Source: Schistocerca nitens (lineage: Eukaryota > Arthropoda > Insecta > Orthoptera > Acrididae). From it: a stretch of DNA of 64,000 bases. The stretch spans positions 536,941,383 through 537,005,382 of the forward strand of contig NC_064621.1 in NCBI RefSeq assembly GCF_023898315.1. Direction: 5' to 3'. The translations under genes and the position numbers were made by a program. Under the pieces are notes generated by a model that was given only the letters and a program-made list of their open reading frames with translations, did no database searches and was not told the origin of the DNA. How positions within the stretch are numbered: position 1 is the stretch's first letter; every line of letters starts with the position of its first letter. Shown piece after piece: positions 1 to 10,695 of this stretch.

Positions 1-1080
1 AACTAAAAACAGGATCGTATAAAAAGCACTAAGTGAGCTGGAGTAACACTGAAGTTAACACAAACGACTCTGGGAGTAACTTGGTTGTCAAGGTGTATAA
101 CGTAGCAGACTGCGTCGTTTCGTTTGATGGTATAACGACGACATTAATGCACAAAAACTTAAGGGAATGTAGCCGAGCAAAGTCTTTGAAGGTGTCACCC
201 GGCTCCATTCCCGCATTTAAAGATTTTATACACCGGGAGAAAATCAAATTTAACGGAATTTTTTACTAAAGGCAATATTTGTTAACAATGCACAGCAACC
301 AGTCTCTACTGACAATACTGTGTCACAAGTTCGTAATAATTCACAGTAGCCAAGAGACGAACAGAACATGCAAAAATAAAGCTCTTATACTAATTTTTAA
401 TACGGTATCTGAAATGTGGCTTAAGAAATTAAAATTGTAAGAAGAACATTCTTCGAAAGCTCGAAAATACACTACATTTTATGTCGGTAATTACTATATC
501 TACTGCTTTCAAATTACTGCAGAATCATGGCCACATAACCAGTAATGGTATAATTATTTTAACATGTTGACTGTTGGCGTTCGCCTCTGCACCTATGACC
601 GACTGTCGTTTAATGCTTTTTCTGACGTTTCATCAGCACAGATAGCCAGCACTACCAACGATTCACCATCCATTAACTGTGGCGGCAATGGGAGATGAAT
701 GTTTGATTCTCGTAGTGGCGGATCGCTAGTAAAACCAGTAAGCGACCGTCGCCCGAATATCCTGAAACGAGAATCGACACACAGCATCGTAAAAACTTTC
801 CAAGAAAGCCTTCCAATTTTAATTTTATGACTAGCGGCCGGCCCTGTCTTTGTTCAGGTATGCGCGACTTGTTTGGCATTGCAGTAATAAACTGTATATG
901 TGAACCTTCCTCGTAAATTAAACTATTAATGAAAACAATATCAAATTCGGGATTTTCGTAGTAAGCACGGACATTACAAGAAGAACTGCAAATCACAAGA
1001 TGATTAGTATCAAATTTCCTACACTAGTTCTTGAGAGCAGTCTTCAGATGGAAAGAAACGCAGTGGGGTACTTCGGTATA
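1..1080. other. No gene recognised; possible old repeat near 557-700
   Basis: Short ORFs overlap on both strands and none carries a recognisable domain. The stretch at about 557-700, with 'gacgtttcatcagcac' and a following motif about 'ccatccattaactgtggcgg', resembles a dispersed insect repeat I recall only loosely, with low confidence. Nothing else is seen before the transposon that starts at 1084. Confidence 0.4.
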
Positions 1081-1083
1081 ATA

Positions 1084-2442
1084 CAGGGTGATTCAAAAAG
1101 AATACCACAACTTTAGGAATTTAAAACTCTGCAACGACAAAAGGCAGAGCTAAGCACTATCTGTCGGCGAATTAAGGGAGCTGTAAAGTTTCATTTAGTT
1201 GTACATTTGTTCGCTTGAGGCGCTGTTGACTAGGCATCAGCGTCAGTTGATGCTAAGATGGCGACCGCTCAACAGAAAGCTTTTTGTGTTATTGAGTACG
1301 GCAGAAGTGAATCGACGACAGTTGTTCAGCGTGCATTTCGAACGAAGTATGGTGTTAAACCTCCTGATAGGTGGTGTATTAAAAGTTGGTATAAACAGTT
1401 TACAGAGAATGGGTGTTTGTGCAAAGGGAAACGTTCTGGACGGCCGAGAACGAGTGATGAAAATGTAGCACGCATCCAGCAAGCATTTGTTCGCAGCCCA
1501 GGAAAATCGACTCGCAGAGCTAGCAGAGAGCTGCAAATTCCACAATCAACTGTATGGAGAGTCCTACGAAAAAGGTTAGTTATGAAACCTTATCGTCTCA
1601 AATTGGTTCAAGCACTGTCTGCAGCTGATAAGATTAAAAGAATCGATTTCTGTGATTTTATCCTTGCTCAAATGGAAACAGATGAATCTTTCGTTTCAAA
1701 GATTGTGTTTAGTGATGAAGCAACTTTCCACACTAACGGGAAAGTCCACCGTCACAATGTCTGTATATGGGGTACTGAGAATCCGCGGGAAACAACTCAG
1801 TATGAACGTGACTCGCCTAAGGTAAACGTTTTCTGTACCATTTCAGCCAATAAAGTTTTTGGTCCCTTTTTCTTCGAAGGCGCTACTGTAACTGGACTAC
1901 AGTATCTGGAGATGTTAGAGAATTGGCTGTTCCCTCAGCTCGAACAAGAAGCACAACAATTCATATTTCAGCAGGATGGAGCGCCACCACATTGGCACTT
2001 ATCTGTCCGTAACTACCTGAACGTCAACTACCCGAGGCGATTGATCGGCCGCCAGGCAGCCCGTGACAGAGCACTTCATCACTGGCCTCCAAGAAGCCCT
2101 GATCTTACCCCCTGCGATTTTTTCTTATGGGGGTATGTTAAGGATATGGTGTTTCGGCCACCTCTCCCAGCCACCATTGATGATTTGAAACGAGAAATAA
2201 CAGCAGCTATCCAAACTGTTACGCCTGATATGCTACAGAGAGTGTGGAACGAGTTAGAGTATCGGGTTGATATTGCTCGTGTGTCTCGAGGGGGCCATAT
2301 TGAACATCTGTGAACTTGTTTTTGAGTGAAAAAAAAACCTTTTTAAATACTCTTTGTAATGATGTATAACAGAAGATTATATTATGTTTCTTTCATTAAG
2401 TACACATTTTTAAAGTTGTGGTATTCTTTTTGAATCACCCTG
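1084..2442 (+). mobile_element. Intact Tc1/mariner-superfamily transposon (DD46D type)
   Basis: A complete 1,359-bp element flanked by TA on both sides (1082-1083 and 2443-2444), the usual duplication of the IS630-Tc1-mariner superfamily. The termini are perfect 32-bp inverted repeats, 1084-1115 and 2411-2442, beginning CAGGGTGATTCAAAAAGAAT. It holds one uninterrupted transposase ORF at 1258-2313. Perfect ends, clean TA flanks and an open ORF suggest a recent insertion. A broken relative lies at 4077-5419. Confidence 0.93.
1258..2313 (+). CDS. Transposase, Tc1/mariner superfamily, DD46D spacing
   Basis: Predicted 351-residue DDE/D transposase that would cut and paste its own element in the nucleus. 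The N-terminal ~110 residues look like a paired helix-turn-helix DNA-binding region, with a basic linker KGKRSGRPRT near residues 60-70. The catalytic domain shows VFSDEATFH (first Asp), QQDGAPPHW (second Asp) and a WPPRSPDLTPCDFFLWG block (third Asp). I count 46 residues between the second and third Asp, against 34 in classical mariner. The start is the ATG in the good context aagATGg at 1258; the tga stop directly follows a GGHIEHL C-terminus. No frameshift or internal stop is seen. Length is normal for the superfamily. Whether it is expressed cannot be told from sequence. Confidence 0.92.
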   Translation: MATAQQKAFCVIEYGRSESTTVVQRAFRTKYGVKPPDRWCIKSWYKQFTENGCLCKGKRSGRPRTSDENVARIQQAFVRSPGKSTRRASRELQIPQSTVWRVLRKRLVMKPYRLKLVQALSAADKIKRIDFCDFILAQMETDESFVSKIVFSDEATFHTNGKVHRHNVCIWGTENPRETTQYERDSPKVNVFCTISANKVFGPFFFEGATVTGLQYLEMLENWLFPQLEQEAQQFIFQQDGAPPHWHLSVRNYLNVNYPRRLIGRQAARDRALHHWPPRSPDLTPCDFFLWGYVKDMVFRPPLPATIDDLKREITAAIQTVTPDMLQRVWNELEYRVDIARVSRGGHIEHL

Positions 2443-2550
2443 TATTTATGGATGTATGGATTCTAGTCAAGTTCTGGATTTGTGGTAGCTTTTTACTCTT
2501 TTCCTGCCAGGTAATGCCTTCTCTGTAAGTGATCAGCTCTTAGTTATTAT

Positions 2551-2552
<2 letters not shown>

Positions 2553-2604
<52 letters not shown>
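2553..2604. repeat. (TA)n microsatellite
   Basis: About 26 TA units in an uninterrupted run. It abuts the left end of the mariner remnant at 2604, so the TA-targeting element may have landed in it. Confidence 0.95.
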
Positions 2605-2606
<2 letters not shown>

Positions 2607-3240
2607 GCTGTCCAGAAACTAATTTCAGATCGGTCGCTAAATGGAAACCACAGTGAAAATCCGATTAAGTTTTGCACAGGTGTGTTGGGCAGTGTCTCTA
2701 GTATGCCTGTCGATCGCGTTACGTCGCTCTTTTTACTTCTGAATCCACAGGGAGCACTTAAAGATACCTAGAACAATAGTGTCTCCCGCCAAGTACGAGG
2801 GCCTGCTGAGAAATTTCGCCTGAAGCTACGCAGCCAACATTACATAACTGTCGTGCGTTTTCTTCTTCAAGACCATTCTGCAGGGGCAATGCAGATGCTC
2901 CTGCATCGTTTTCAATTAGAAATGTTTGATTACCCAGAATACAGCCCGTCTGAGTTTCATCTCTGCTCACATGAACCGCTGGCTATGAAGACAAAATTTT
3001 GGCACAGAAAACGATCTTTAGACGAGCGTAGAGAATTGGTGGAAAGCACTGGCGGCTGCCTTCTATGACGAGAGTATTGGAAAGGTGGTACATCGCTACG
3101 ACAAATGTATAAGTAGGAACGGCGAATGTATAGAGAAGTATGTGGAAGTTGTAGCTAACTCTTGCAAATAAAATGTTCCTGATTTTCACTGTGGTTTCCA
3201 TTTAGCGAGCGATCGGAACTTGCTTTCTGGACAACCCTCA
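2604..3240 (+). mobile_element. Internally deleted mariner remnant
   Basis: The ends are imperfect inverted repeats of about 60 bp: left GGCTGTCCAGAAACTAATTT onward, right the complement with a few substitutions, ending at 3240 next to TA. Inside, the forward strand keeps scraps of a mariner transposase: LLQDHSAGAM where a QDNARPH block is expected (about 2856-2890) and FDYPEYSPSEFHL (about 2926-2965) where the YSPDLAPSDFHL third-Asp block belongs; the third Asp is Glu here. About half the usual 1.3 kb is missing. It is non-coding now. Confidence 0.78.
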
Positions 3241-3329
3241 TATATATGCGTCAAGATGTATCTATTTATAGCTGCTCGTCCACGTCTGTACCACCCCACG
3301 TCTGCCCTTGTGCTTAATGGCCTAATATT

Positions 3330-3850
3330 TATGGCGTCATACCTCCTCAACTACGTGTCATACAAGGATATAATTTTGTAGGTACATTCAGCGGCATATG
3401 TGGATACTGTCTGCGAAATCATTGCGAATGTAATTAGTAGCAAAAAGTAATAAATTTAAACGACATACACTATGTGGCAGTTTTCCATGCCTCTCGCTGT
3501 TCATGATGTCATATCTCCTGTGATATATGTCGTTCAATGATATAATATTGAAGGTTCATTCAGCGGCATATGTGAATATAGTGTGCGAAATTATTGCCAA
3601 TAGAATTAGTAGCAAAGAGTGTTAATTTAAATGTTACGGATGATGCGGCAGGTTTTCACGCGTCTCATAGATTATGACGTAGCATCTCCTGCGATATTGT
3701 TTTGCACTTACATTCAGTGGTGCATGTGCATACTGTCTGTGAAATGTGCCGCGAATACAGTTAGCAGTAAAGAAGTAATAAATTACAACATCATGCCTCA
3801 TGTGGTAGTTTTACTACATGAACAATGGGATAGTAGTAAGTTATAAACAT
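3330..3850 (+). repeat. Degenerate tandem (satellite-like) repeat, about three units
   Basis: Three diverged units carry the shared core ATTCAGCGGCATATG (starts near 3386, 3558 and 3712 with changes), followed by a 'tactgtctgcgaaat' block and an 'aattagtagcaaa' block. Spacing is about 172 and 154 bp. A related block in the opposite orientation lies at 10437-10690. The short ORFs inside it are by-products. Confidence 0.8.
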
Positions 3851-4076
3851 TTTTCTTTCATTATTTTGTGTCGGTTGCCAGCGAGAAAAAAATTAGTAAT
3901 GGTTTTAAATTATGTGGAAAGATTGTTGTAAGTCGCTAAGTACTCTCCTTCTCAAATACTGGATGAATAAACTCTGAGAACTCGAGGGCTACTCTCCTGT
4001 TTCACCCCCACCCCCATTCAATTTCTACATAGATTCCTACCGCCATAGCGACTGTCCCCTGACAGTGATATATACA

Positions 4077-5419
4077 CAGGGCTATTACAAATGATTGAAG
4101 CGATTTCATAAATTCACTGTAGCTCCATTCATTGACATATGGTCACGACACACTACAGATACGTAGAAAAACTCATAAAGTTCTGTTCGGCTGAAGCCGC
4201 ACTTCAGGTTTCTGCCGCCAGAGCGCTCGAGTGCGCAGTGAGGCAAAATAGCGACAGGAGCCGAGAAAGCGTATGTCGTGCTTGAAATGCACTCACATCA
4301 GTCAGTCATAACAGTGCAACGACACTTCAGGACGAAGTTCAACAAAGATCCACCAAATGCTAACTCCATTCGGCGATGGTATGCGCAGTTTAAAGCTTCT
4401 GGATGTCTCTGTAAGGGGAAATCAACGGGTCGGGCTGCAGTGAGCGAAGAAACGGTTGAACGCGTGCGGACAAGTTTCACGCGTAGCCCGCGGAAGTCGC
4501 CGAATAAAGCAAGCAGGGAGCTAAATGTACCACAGCCGACGGTTAGGAAAATCTTACGGAAAAGGCTAAAGCAGAAGCCTTACCGTTTAGAATTGCTACA
4601 AGCCCTGACACCCGATGACAAAGTCAAACGCTTTGAATTTTCGGCGCGGTTGCAACAGCCCATGGAAAAGGATGCGTTCAGTGCGAAACTTGTTTTCAGT
4701 GATTAAGAAACATTTTTTCTTAATGGTGAAGTGAACATACACAATGTGCGAATCTGGGAGGTAGAGAATCCTCACGCATTCGTGCAGCAAATTCGCAATT
4801 CACCAAAATTTAACGTGTTTTGTGCAATCTCACGGTTTAAAGTTTACGGCCCCTTTTTATTCTGCGAAAAAAAAACGTTACAGGACACGTGTATCTGGAC
4901 ATGCTGCAAAATTGGCTCATGCCACAACTGGAGACCGACAGCGCCGACTTCATCTTTCAACAGGATGGTGCTCCACCGCACTTCCATCATGATGTTCGGC
5001 ATTTCTTAAACAGGAGATTGGAAAACCGATGGATCGGTCGTGGTGGAGATCACGATCGGCAATTCGTGTCATGGCCTCCACGCTCTGCCGACTTAATCCC
5101 GTGCGATTTCTTTCTGTGGGGTTATGTGAAATACTCAGTGTTTAAACCTCCTCTACCAAGAAACGTGCCAGAACTGCGAGCTCGCATCAACGATGCTTTC
5201 GAACTCATTGATGGGGACATGTTGCGCCGAGTGTGGGAGGAACTTGATTATCTGCTTGATGTCTGCCGAATCACTAAAGGGGCACATATCGAACATTTGT
5301 GGATATCTAAAAAAACTTTTTGAGTTTTTGTATGTGTGTGCAAAGCATTGTGAAAATATCTCAAATAATAAAGTTATTGTAGAGCTGTGAAATCGCTTCA
5401 ATCATTTGTAATAACCCTG
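4077..5419 (+). mobile_element. Second DD46D-type Tc1/mariner element, inactivated
   Basis: Inverted termini of about 32 bp with one mismatch: left 4077-4108 beginning CAGGGCTATTACAAATGATT, right 5388-5419. TA follows the right end (5420-5421); the left flank reads CA where TA is expected. The enclosed transposase is the same family as that at 1258-2313 but broken. The terminal repeats differ from those of the first element beyond the initial CAGGG, so this is a sister family and not the same one. Confidence 0.9.
4248..5323 (+). pseudogene. Broken DD46D-type transposase
   Basis: Homologous along its length to the intact transposase at 1258-2313 and in the same order: HTH region, KGKSTGRAAVS linker, LVFSD first Asp, QQDGAPPHF second Asp, IPCDFFLWGY third Asp, GAHIEHL near the C-terminus. 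The second-to-third Asp spacing is again 46 by my count. Three lesions are visible. The aligned start codon at 4248 reads ATA. A TAA stop at 4704-4706 replaces the residue after the first catalytic Asp. A frameshift lies in the A-run at 4867-4875, after which the frame of 4889-5323 continues. It cannot make a functional protein. Confidence 0.9.
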
Positions 5420-5421
5420 TA

Positions 5422-6595
5422 TGTATCACGTTTGGTTGAAATCGATATCAATCCGTATCAAAATCGCTGCTGTAGTTGCTGAGATTAGTCTTCGCATAAA
5501 ACGGAAAAACGTTATGGGGGACTTTAATTCAAAACGGCTAATATTTCATTTTTTCCCTAAATAAGTGGGCAATGCTACTGTTCTGCCCCAGATAGTGCAG
5601 TGCACATAGCATGTGCTCCATGGACAAACGACCTCTGGTCCATCCTCTCTGGAATCTAAAACAGCGTTCACGCTCCCCCAGAGCATCTTCGTCTAGGACA
5701 AAATGCGTTCCCCTACCTCGATGCAGCCCGCTGGCTCATTACACAGGAGCACTACAAATCAACACCAGTGGTCGACAGCCAGCGACCTAATGGTCCCATG
5801 CAAGTCGCAAAACATTTTCCTGCGTGCTAAACTGGTACAAAGAATAAAATCTACCAGTGGTATTTTAGGTGTTTTTTTCAAAAGCAAAAATAATTCGAAA
5901 CAATCTGTCAGAAACAAAACACGATAGTTCCTCCATGGTCTGCGTGCTCCAATGTACACACCTCGTGAATTTGTCGACTTTTATTCTTTGTTTGGTTGGG
6001 AAAGATGAGTTGAGTCCATGTCATTAAAATTTCTAGAGAGAAAGCTCTTTAATCTGTGCATCACTGACACTGCATCATGTTTTAAAACATCATGAAATTT
6101 TTAGAAGGAACCGCATAGATTTTTAAGAACTATTTTCAGTATGCATTAGTTGTCCTCTGTGTTTCTTTCATATGCTGGGTGTTAGGGGTATAGGTACGGC
6201 TATTATTGTTGGCGACAGAGGACAGTGTGTTGAACAACATTACACCAATATTTACGTCATTTGCAGACTAATAATGATAGCTATAATCAATAGTAAGTTT
6301 TTAGGTTGATTAGTACCTCCAGGTACACGTGGCAAGAGCAACCCATTACTGTTTGCTTTTCCCTGGGCAGCAGATCAGATGCTGAAATGTGGAAACGCGG
6401 ACTCAAAATTGTTAGTCTATACTGACAGACGTCGTTCACATAGTGGTGCAGTGATGACCGTGGAAAACATCAGCTAGTTAATTATGTTGAATGTTTACCG
6501 TAAGACACTCTGAAGTGGGTACATATCTAAGTACACAATATCTGCACTAAGTATCACAATATCTGCACCTGCATCCCTAACACCCTCTATTCTGA
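5422..6595. other. No gene recognised
   Basis: About 1.2 kb of AT-rich sequence with only short, unrelated ORFs. I recognise no domain, repeat unit or terminal inverted repeat in it. Confidence 0.5.
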
Positions 6596-6930
6596 AGTTG
6601 CATAACCTTTTCCTCCGTTCGAGGATGCTGCTACATCGATTATGCAACGTAGTGCGACTCAGATACGCGAATATGAGTAGTCAAGGGATTAGTGCGGCAT
6701 TCGCGTCTTTTCGACGAGCATGCGGCAAATGGGGATGCCTGAACTATGGCGACGTCATTAAAAAAATGCGTCCAAACAGGACCAAGGTGCTGTTATTCTG
6801 TTCTTAGCTGCCGAATGGCAAACACCGGTAGATATCCCTTGGAGAATGAATAATGTCTGTCGGGTAGCATATCTGTCGAAAACCATCGTTATGAATTAGT
6901 CTCGGAAAGCTGTGATATGCGGTACTAATA

Positions 6931-8350
6931 CACTCCTGGAAATTGAAATAAGAACACCGTGAATTCATTGTCCCAGGAAGGGGAAACTTTATTGACACAT
7001 TCCTGGGGTCAGATACATCACATGATCACACTGACAACCACAGGCACATAGACACAGGCAACAGAGCATGCACAATGTCGGCACTAGTACAGTGTATATC
7101 CACCTTTCGCAGCAATGCAGGCTGCTATTCTCCCATGGAGACGATCGTAGAGATGCTGGATGTAGTCCTGTGGAACGGCTTGCCATGCCATTTCCACCTG
7201 GCGCCTCAGTTGGACCAGTGTTCGTGCTGGACGTGCAGACCGCGTGAGACGACGCTTCATCCAGTCCCAAACATGCTCAATGGGGGACAGATCCGGAGAT
7301 CTTGCTGGCCAGGGTAGTTGACTTACGCCTTCTAGAGCACGTTGGGTGGCACGGGATACATGCGGACGTGCATTGTCCTGTTGGAACAGCAAGTTCCCTT
7401 GCCGGTCTAGGAATGGTAGAACGATGGGTTCGATGACGGTTTGGATGTACCGTGCACTATTCAGTGTCCCCTCTACGATCACCAGTGGTGCACGGCCAGT
7501 GTAGGAGATCGCTCCCCACACCATGATGCCGGGTGTTGGCCCTGTGTGCCTCGGTCGTATGCAGTCCTGATTGTGGCGCTCACCTGCACGGCGCCAAACA
7601 CGCATACGACCATCATTGGCACCAAGGCAGAAGCGACTGTCATCGCTGAAGACGACACGTCTCCATTCGTCCCTCCATTCACGCCTGTCGCGACACCACT
7701 GGAGGCGGGCTGCACGATGTTGGGGCGTGAGCGGAAGACGGCCTAACGGTGTGCGGGACCGTAGCCCAGCTTCATGGAGACGGTTGCGAATGGTCCTCGC
7801 CGATACCCCAGGAGCAACAGTGTCCCTAATTTGCTGGGAAGTGGCGGTGCGGTCCCCTACGGCACTGCGTAGGATCCTACGGTCTTGGCGTGCATCCGTG
7901 CGTCGCTGCGGTCCGGTCCCAGGTCGACGGGCACGTGCACCTTCCGCCGACCACTGGCGACAACATCGATGTACTGTGGAGACCTCACGCCCCACGTGTT
8001 GAGCAATTCGGCGGTACGTCCACCCGGCCTCCCGCATGCCCACTATACGCCCTCGCTCAAAGTCCGTCAACTGCACATACGGTTCACGTCCACGCTGTCG
8101 CGGCATGCTACCAGTGTTAAAGACTGCGATGGAGCTCCGTATGCCACGGCAAACTGGCGGATACTGACGGCGGCGGTGCACAAATGCTGCGCAGCTAGCG
8201 CCATTCGACGGCCGACACCGCGGTTCCTGGTGTGTCCGCTGTGCCGTGCGTGTGATCATTGCTTGTACAGCCCTCTCGTAGTGTCCGGAGCAAGTATGGT
8301 GGGTCTGACACACCGGTGTCAATGTGTTCTTTTTTCCATTTCCATTAGTG
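6931..8350 (-). mobile_element. Full-length Tc1-like transposon with intact ORF
   Basis: A 1,420-bp element between TA dinucleotides (6929-6930 and 8351-8352). Terminal repeats of about 27 bp begin CACTCCTGGAAATTGAAATA on the left; the right end reads CACTAATGGAAATGG on the opposite strand. The deleted sibling at 25220-25767 has CACTCCTGG at both ends, so the right terminus here has mutated. The transposase is on the minus strand. Confidence 0.92.
7084..8106 (-). CDS. Tc1-like transposase (DDE, 340 residues)
   Basis: Nuclear DDE transposase. The open frame extends back to 8451, outside the element, so I chose the internal Met at 8106 (MPRQRGREPYVQLTDFERG), which falls inside the terminal repeats and matches the start in related copies. 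The first ~110 residues hold two helix-turn-helix units (GWTYRRIAQHVGREVSTVHR, then a second), with RRPGTGPQRRTDARQDR between them. Catalytic blocks: VFSDDSRFCLG (Asp), QQDNARPHVSR (Asp), SPDLSPIEHVWD (Glu). I count 32 residues between the second Asp and the Glu, two fewer than the usual 34. The end is GGYTLY then stop. No break is visible. Antisense ORFs over this gene are shadows. Confidence 0.92.
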   Translation of the reverse strand: MPRQRGREPYVQLTDFERGRIVGMREAGWTYRRIAQHVGREVSTVHRCCRQWSAEGARARRPGTGPQRRTDARQDRRILRSAVGDRTATSQQIRDTVAPGVSARTIRNRLHEAGLRSRTPLGRLPLTPQHRAARLQWCRDRREWRDEWRRVVFSDDSRFCLGANDGRMRVWRRAGERHNQDCIRPRHTGPTPGIMVWGAISYTGRAPLVIVEGTLNSARYIQTVIEPIVLPFLDRQGNLLFQQDNARPHVSRATQRALEGVSQLPWPARSPDLSPIEHVWDWMKRRLTRSARPARTLVQLRRQVEMAWQAVPQDYIQHLYDRLHGRIAACIAAKGGYTLY

Positions 8351-8570
8351 TACTTAATGATAACGCACGTCCCCATATTGTGGGACACTCGAGCACTCAC
8401 CCTATAGCCTTGATCTCTTTCCACGAGACTACGATGCCTTAGGTTCCTCAAAAAAGGGTCGACGACTCCTGTGGACGAGGATGTTCAGAGGGCAGTTAAG
8501 GACTTATTCACGCAACAGGACACAGTATATTACCAAACGGGTATATTCAGCCTGATGATTGCCTAAATGA

Positions 8571-9770
8571 TCACAGAGACTCCCCCGTTTGGCATACCGA
8601 TTCTGGACTAAACAGACTTCGAATGAAAACTTTTTGATCGGCTCTCACAGTATTTCGAGACTTACGCGACCAAAAATCGACTTTCTGCAGAATACAAACA
8701 AACTTACTCTCTTTCTGTCCAGTCTTTTATTTTGCATTCTTTTTTTCTTAAAATGCAGTAATACTGACCTATACAAGAAAATTACGTCTTCTCCCTACCT
8801 ATAAAGCTCTACATGTGTTGCTTGCATTTATTATCCTTCTTTAAAACATTCAAATTCTTTTTTAATTTAATTGCTACAGACCTTCCTTTTTTAAATTTAA
8901 TCACTAACAATGTTACCAACAAAAAAGGTAATTTTTGATATTTTGACTAATTATTCAAGCAGAACTTTTAAAATATTAAATTGGAAACTTGTGTAACTGA
9001 TATGTGTATCAGGTTTTGAGAGTGCGTCCTGATCTACACTAAACGGTCTCACTTAAGACATAAAATTTCTTGAATTTCCGGGTTTTTTTCCGCTTGAAAG
9101 CTGCTCCTGTGGGGAATTACGTCAGTGAGGATAACTTTAGGACTGCATATTAGAAGTGCAGTGTTGGGGGAAAGTGTCATACAGTATATATGTCTCGTAA
9201 TAAATTCTTGGCATGATGTCCACAAGTTAAGTCACTGAGATATAATGAAACTTCCCTAAATGCCTTTCATATGCAATTATCTGGCATGGATAAGTTTTGC
9301 AAAATTCTAGCACACGGAATACTAAACCAATCAGATATAATTAGTAACTAAAAAGCATCTACAGAATGTTAGTGTTGACAGTTTAGTGATTATCGCTGCC
9401 CCCTCGGCTTCCCTCTCCACGGTCCCTTCTCCCGACTGGTCCCCTCAATCCTTCAATAAAGACTAACAACGCTCGGATGCATAACGGTCATGAAGCCGCG
9501 AGGCTGGAGTCTCAAAGTAGATCCACAGGAAATGAAATCTTTCTAATCCCGTGATGGCTTCTTCCTCTGCAGAAAATTTCAGAGGAAAACTCGCTTTCAA
9601 CCAGATCTCCTGAAATAGCCTGCTCACATTAGGCATATGAATAATTAAATATATAATACTGCGAGTCATAAGGCAGGATAACTTAAAAGAGAAATGTAAA
9701 TACAGAATTTTGGTGAACTTGATTTGTGACTTGGTTTGATTAGCGAAGAAGAGAAACGGAAACTGAAACA
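8571..9770. other. No gene recognised
   Basis: AT-rich sequence with short ORFs on both strands and no recognised domain or repeat. Confidence 0.5.
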
Positions 9771-9888
9771 TAACTAACTTAAGGACATAACACACATCCA
9801 TGCCCGAGGCAGGATTCGAACCTGCGATCGTTGCGATCGCGTGGTTCCAGACTGTAGCACCTAGAACCGCTCGGCCACCCTAGCCGGC
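9771..9888 (-). repeat. tRNA-headed SINE, truncated
   Basis: Reads on the minus strand as a tRNA-like head: GGCCGAGCGGTTCTAGGTGC (A-box region) and GCAGGTTCGAATCCTGCC (B box), then the shared body starting CTCGGGCATGGATG. Only the head and a short part of the body remain. Full relatives lie at 12172, 36029 and 56399. Confidence 0.88.
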
Positions 9889-9971
9889 AAAACAAAAATC
9901 TGCTCCCAGTCTATAGCCAATATTACTGTCTTTTGACTACGGCACAGCAAGGATTCAATACGGATAATAAC

Positions 9972-9988
9972 GGGGGGGGGGGGGGGGG
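9972..9988 (+). repeat. Homopolymer G run (17)
   Basis: Seventeen consecutive G. Similar G-runs occur near 30249, 38998 and 41247; length may be unreliable in assembly. Confidence 0.9.
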
Positions 9989-10436
9989 TTAAAAGGAACT
10001 GTAGCGTTACGCCATTTGTTTCGATTCATAGATATAATGATTAAGATTTGTTTACTTTTTCTAATGGTGTTAGGGTACATACATTAACTGGATATATGCC
10101 ATATCTGATGATTAAAAATGTGTAATGGCAAGAGAGTAGATATCAGCTGATAACAGATCATAATAACACGTCGTGGAAACGAGAGGCAGTACCTATTTGT
10201 GTATTATTGAGTGAAAGAACTAGAGAACAGTAGAACCACACTGCTTTGTTGTTAAGGGAAAATGCTACGCAATCCTCTAGTTCCAAACATATAATAAAAA
10301 TGTACGTATGTAGGTGTGTTTTTGTGTGTGTGTTTTCTTTTTTTCACATCTCCTCCTAAACTATTCGATCGATTTCAATCAAACTGGTTACACATATCCC
10401 TTCCTGTGAGGCAGCAATCGCTGTGAGGGTAAGAAC

Positions 10437-10690
10437 TAGCTACCTATCAGAGTTCTGGAGATATGAGACCATAAACACATATGCGTGGAAAATTGCCGCA
10501 TTGTGCATGACGTTTAAATTTATTACTTCTTTGTTACTAACACTATTCCCAACATGTTTCGCTGACAGTATCCCCATATGCCGGTGAATATACTTACACG
10601 AATACAACATTGTACGAGACGTCATAGACACTGACGTGCGTGAAAAATTGCCGCATCATGTATGAAGTTTTAATACATTTACTCCTTACT
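10437..10690 (-). repeat. Satellite-like repeat, same family as 3330-3850
   Basis: Read on the minus strand it gives the same core blocks ('ccggcatatggggatactgtc', then 'aagaagtaataaatttaaa') as the tandem repeat at 3.3-3.9 kb, in about one and a half units. A long-TIR element starts six bases beyond. Confidence 0.78.
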
Positions 10691-10695
10691 ACTAA

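Larger units (their letters stand above)
6600..8570 (+). pseudogene. Gutted mariner transposase, split by the Tc1 element at 6931-8350
   Basis: Left of the Tc1 insertion, forward-strand positions about 6782-6928 encode a diverged mariner HTH segment (readable as AVILFLAAEWQTP, then SRKAV). Right of the insertion, about 8358-8567 resumes with NDNARPHIVGH and then a typical C-terminal stretch (VDEDVQRAVKDLF, GIFSL) in another frame. The catalytic middle is absent on both sides, so the host copy was already deleted internally before the Tc1 element landed in it. Stops and frameshifts are present. The host's outer ends were not located. Confidence 0.65.

Noticed and set aside
3330-3850. CRISPR-like regular repeats
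   Set aside because: Units are 154-172 bp, diverged throughout and lack short conserved repeats with unique spacers; the sequence is eukaryotic.
7571-8442. Long plus-strand ORFs of up to 185 residues over the Tc1 element
   Set aside because: They are antisense to the minus-strand transposase (7084-8106) and its terminal region and have no motifs of their own.
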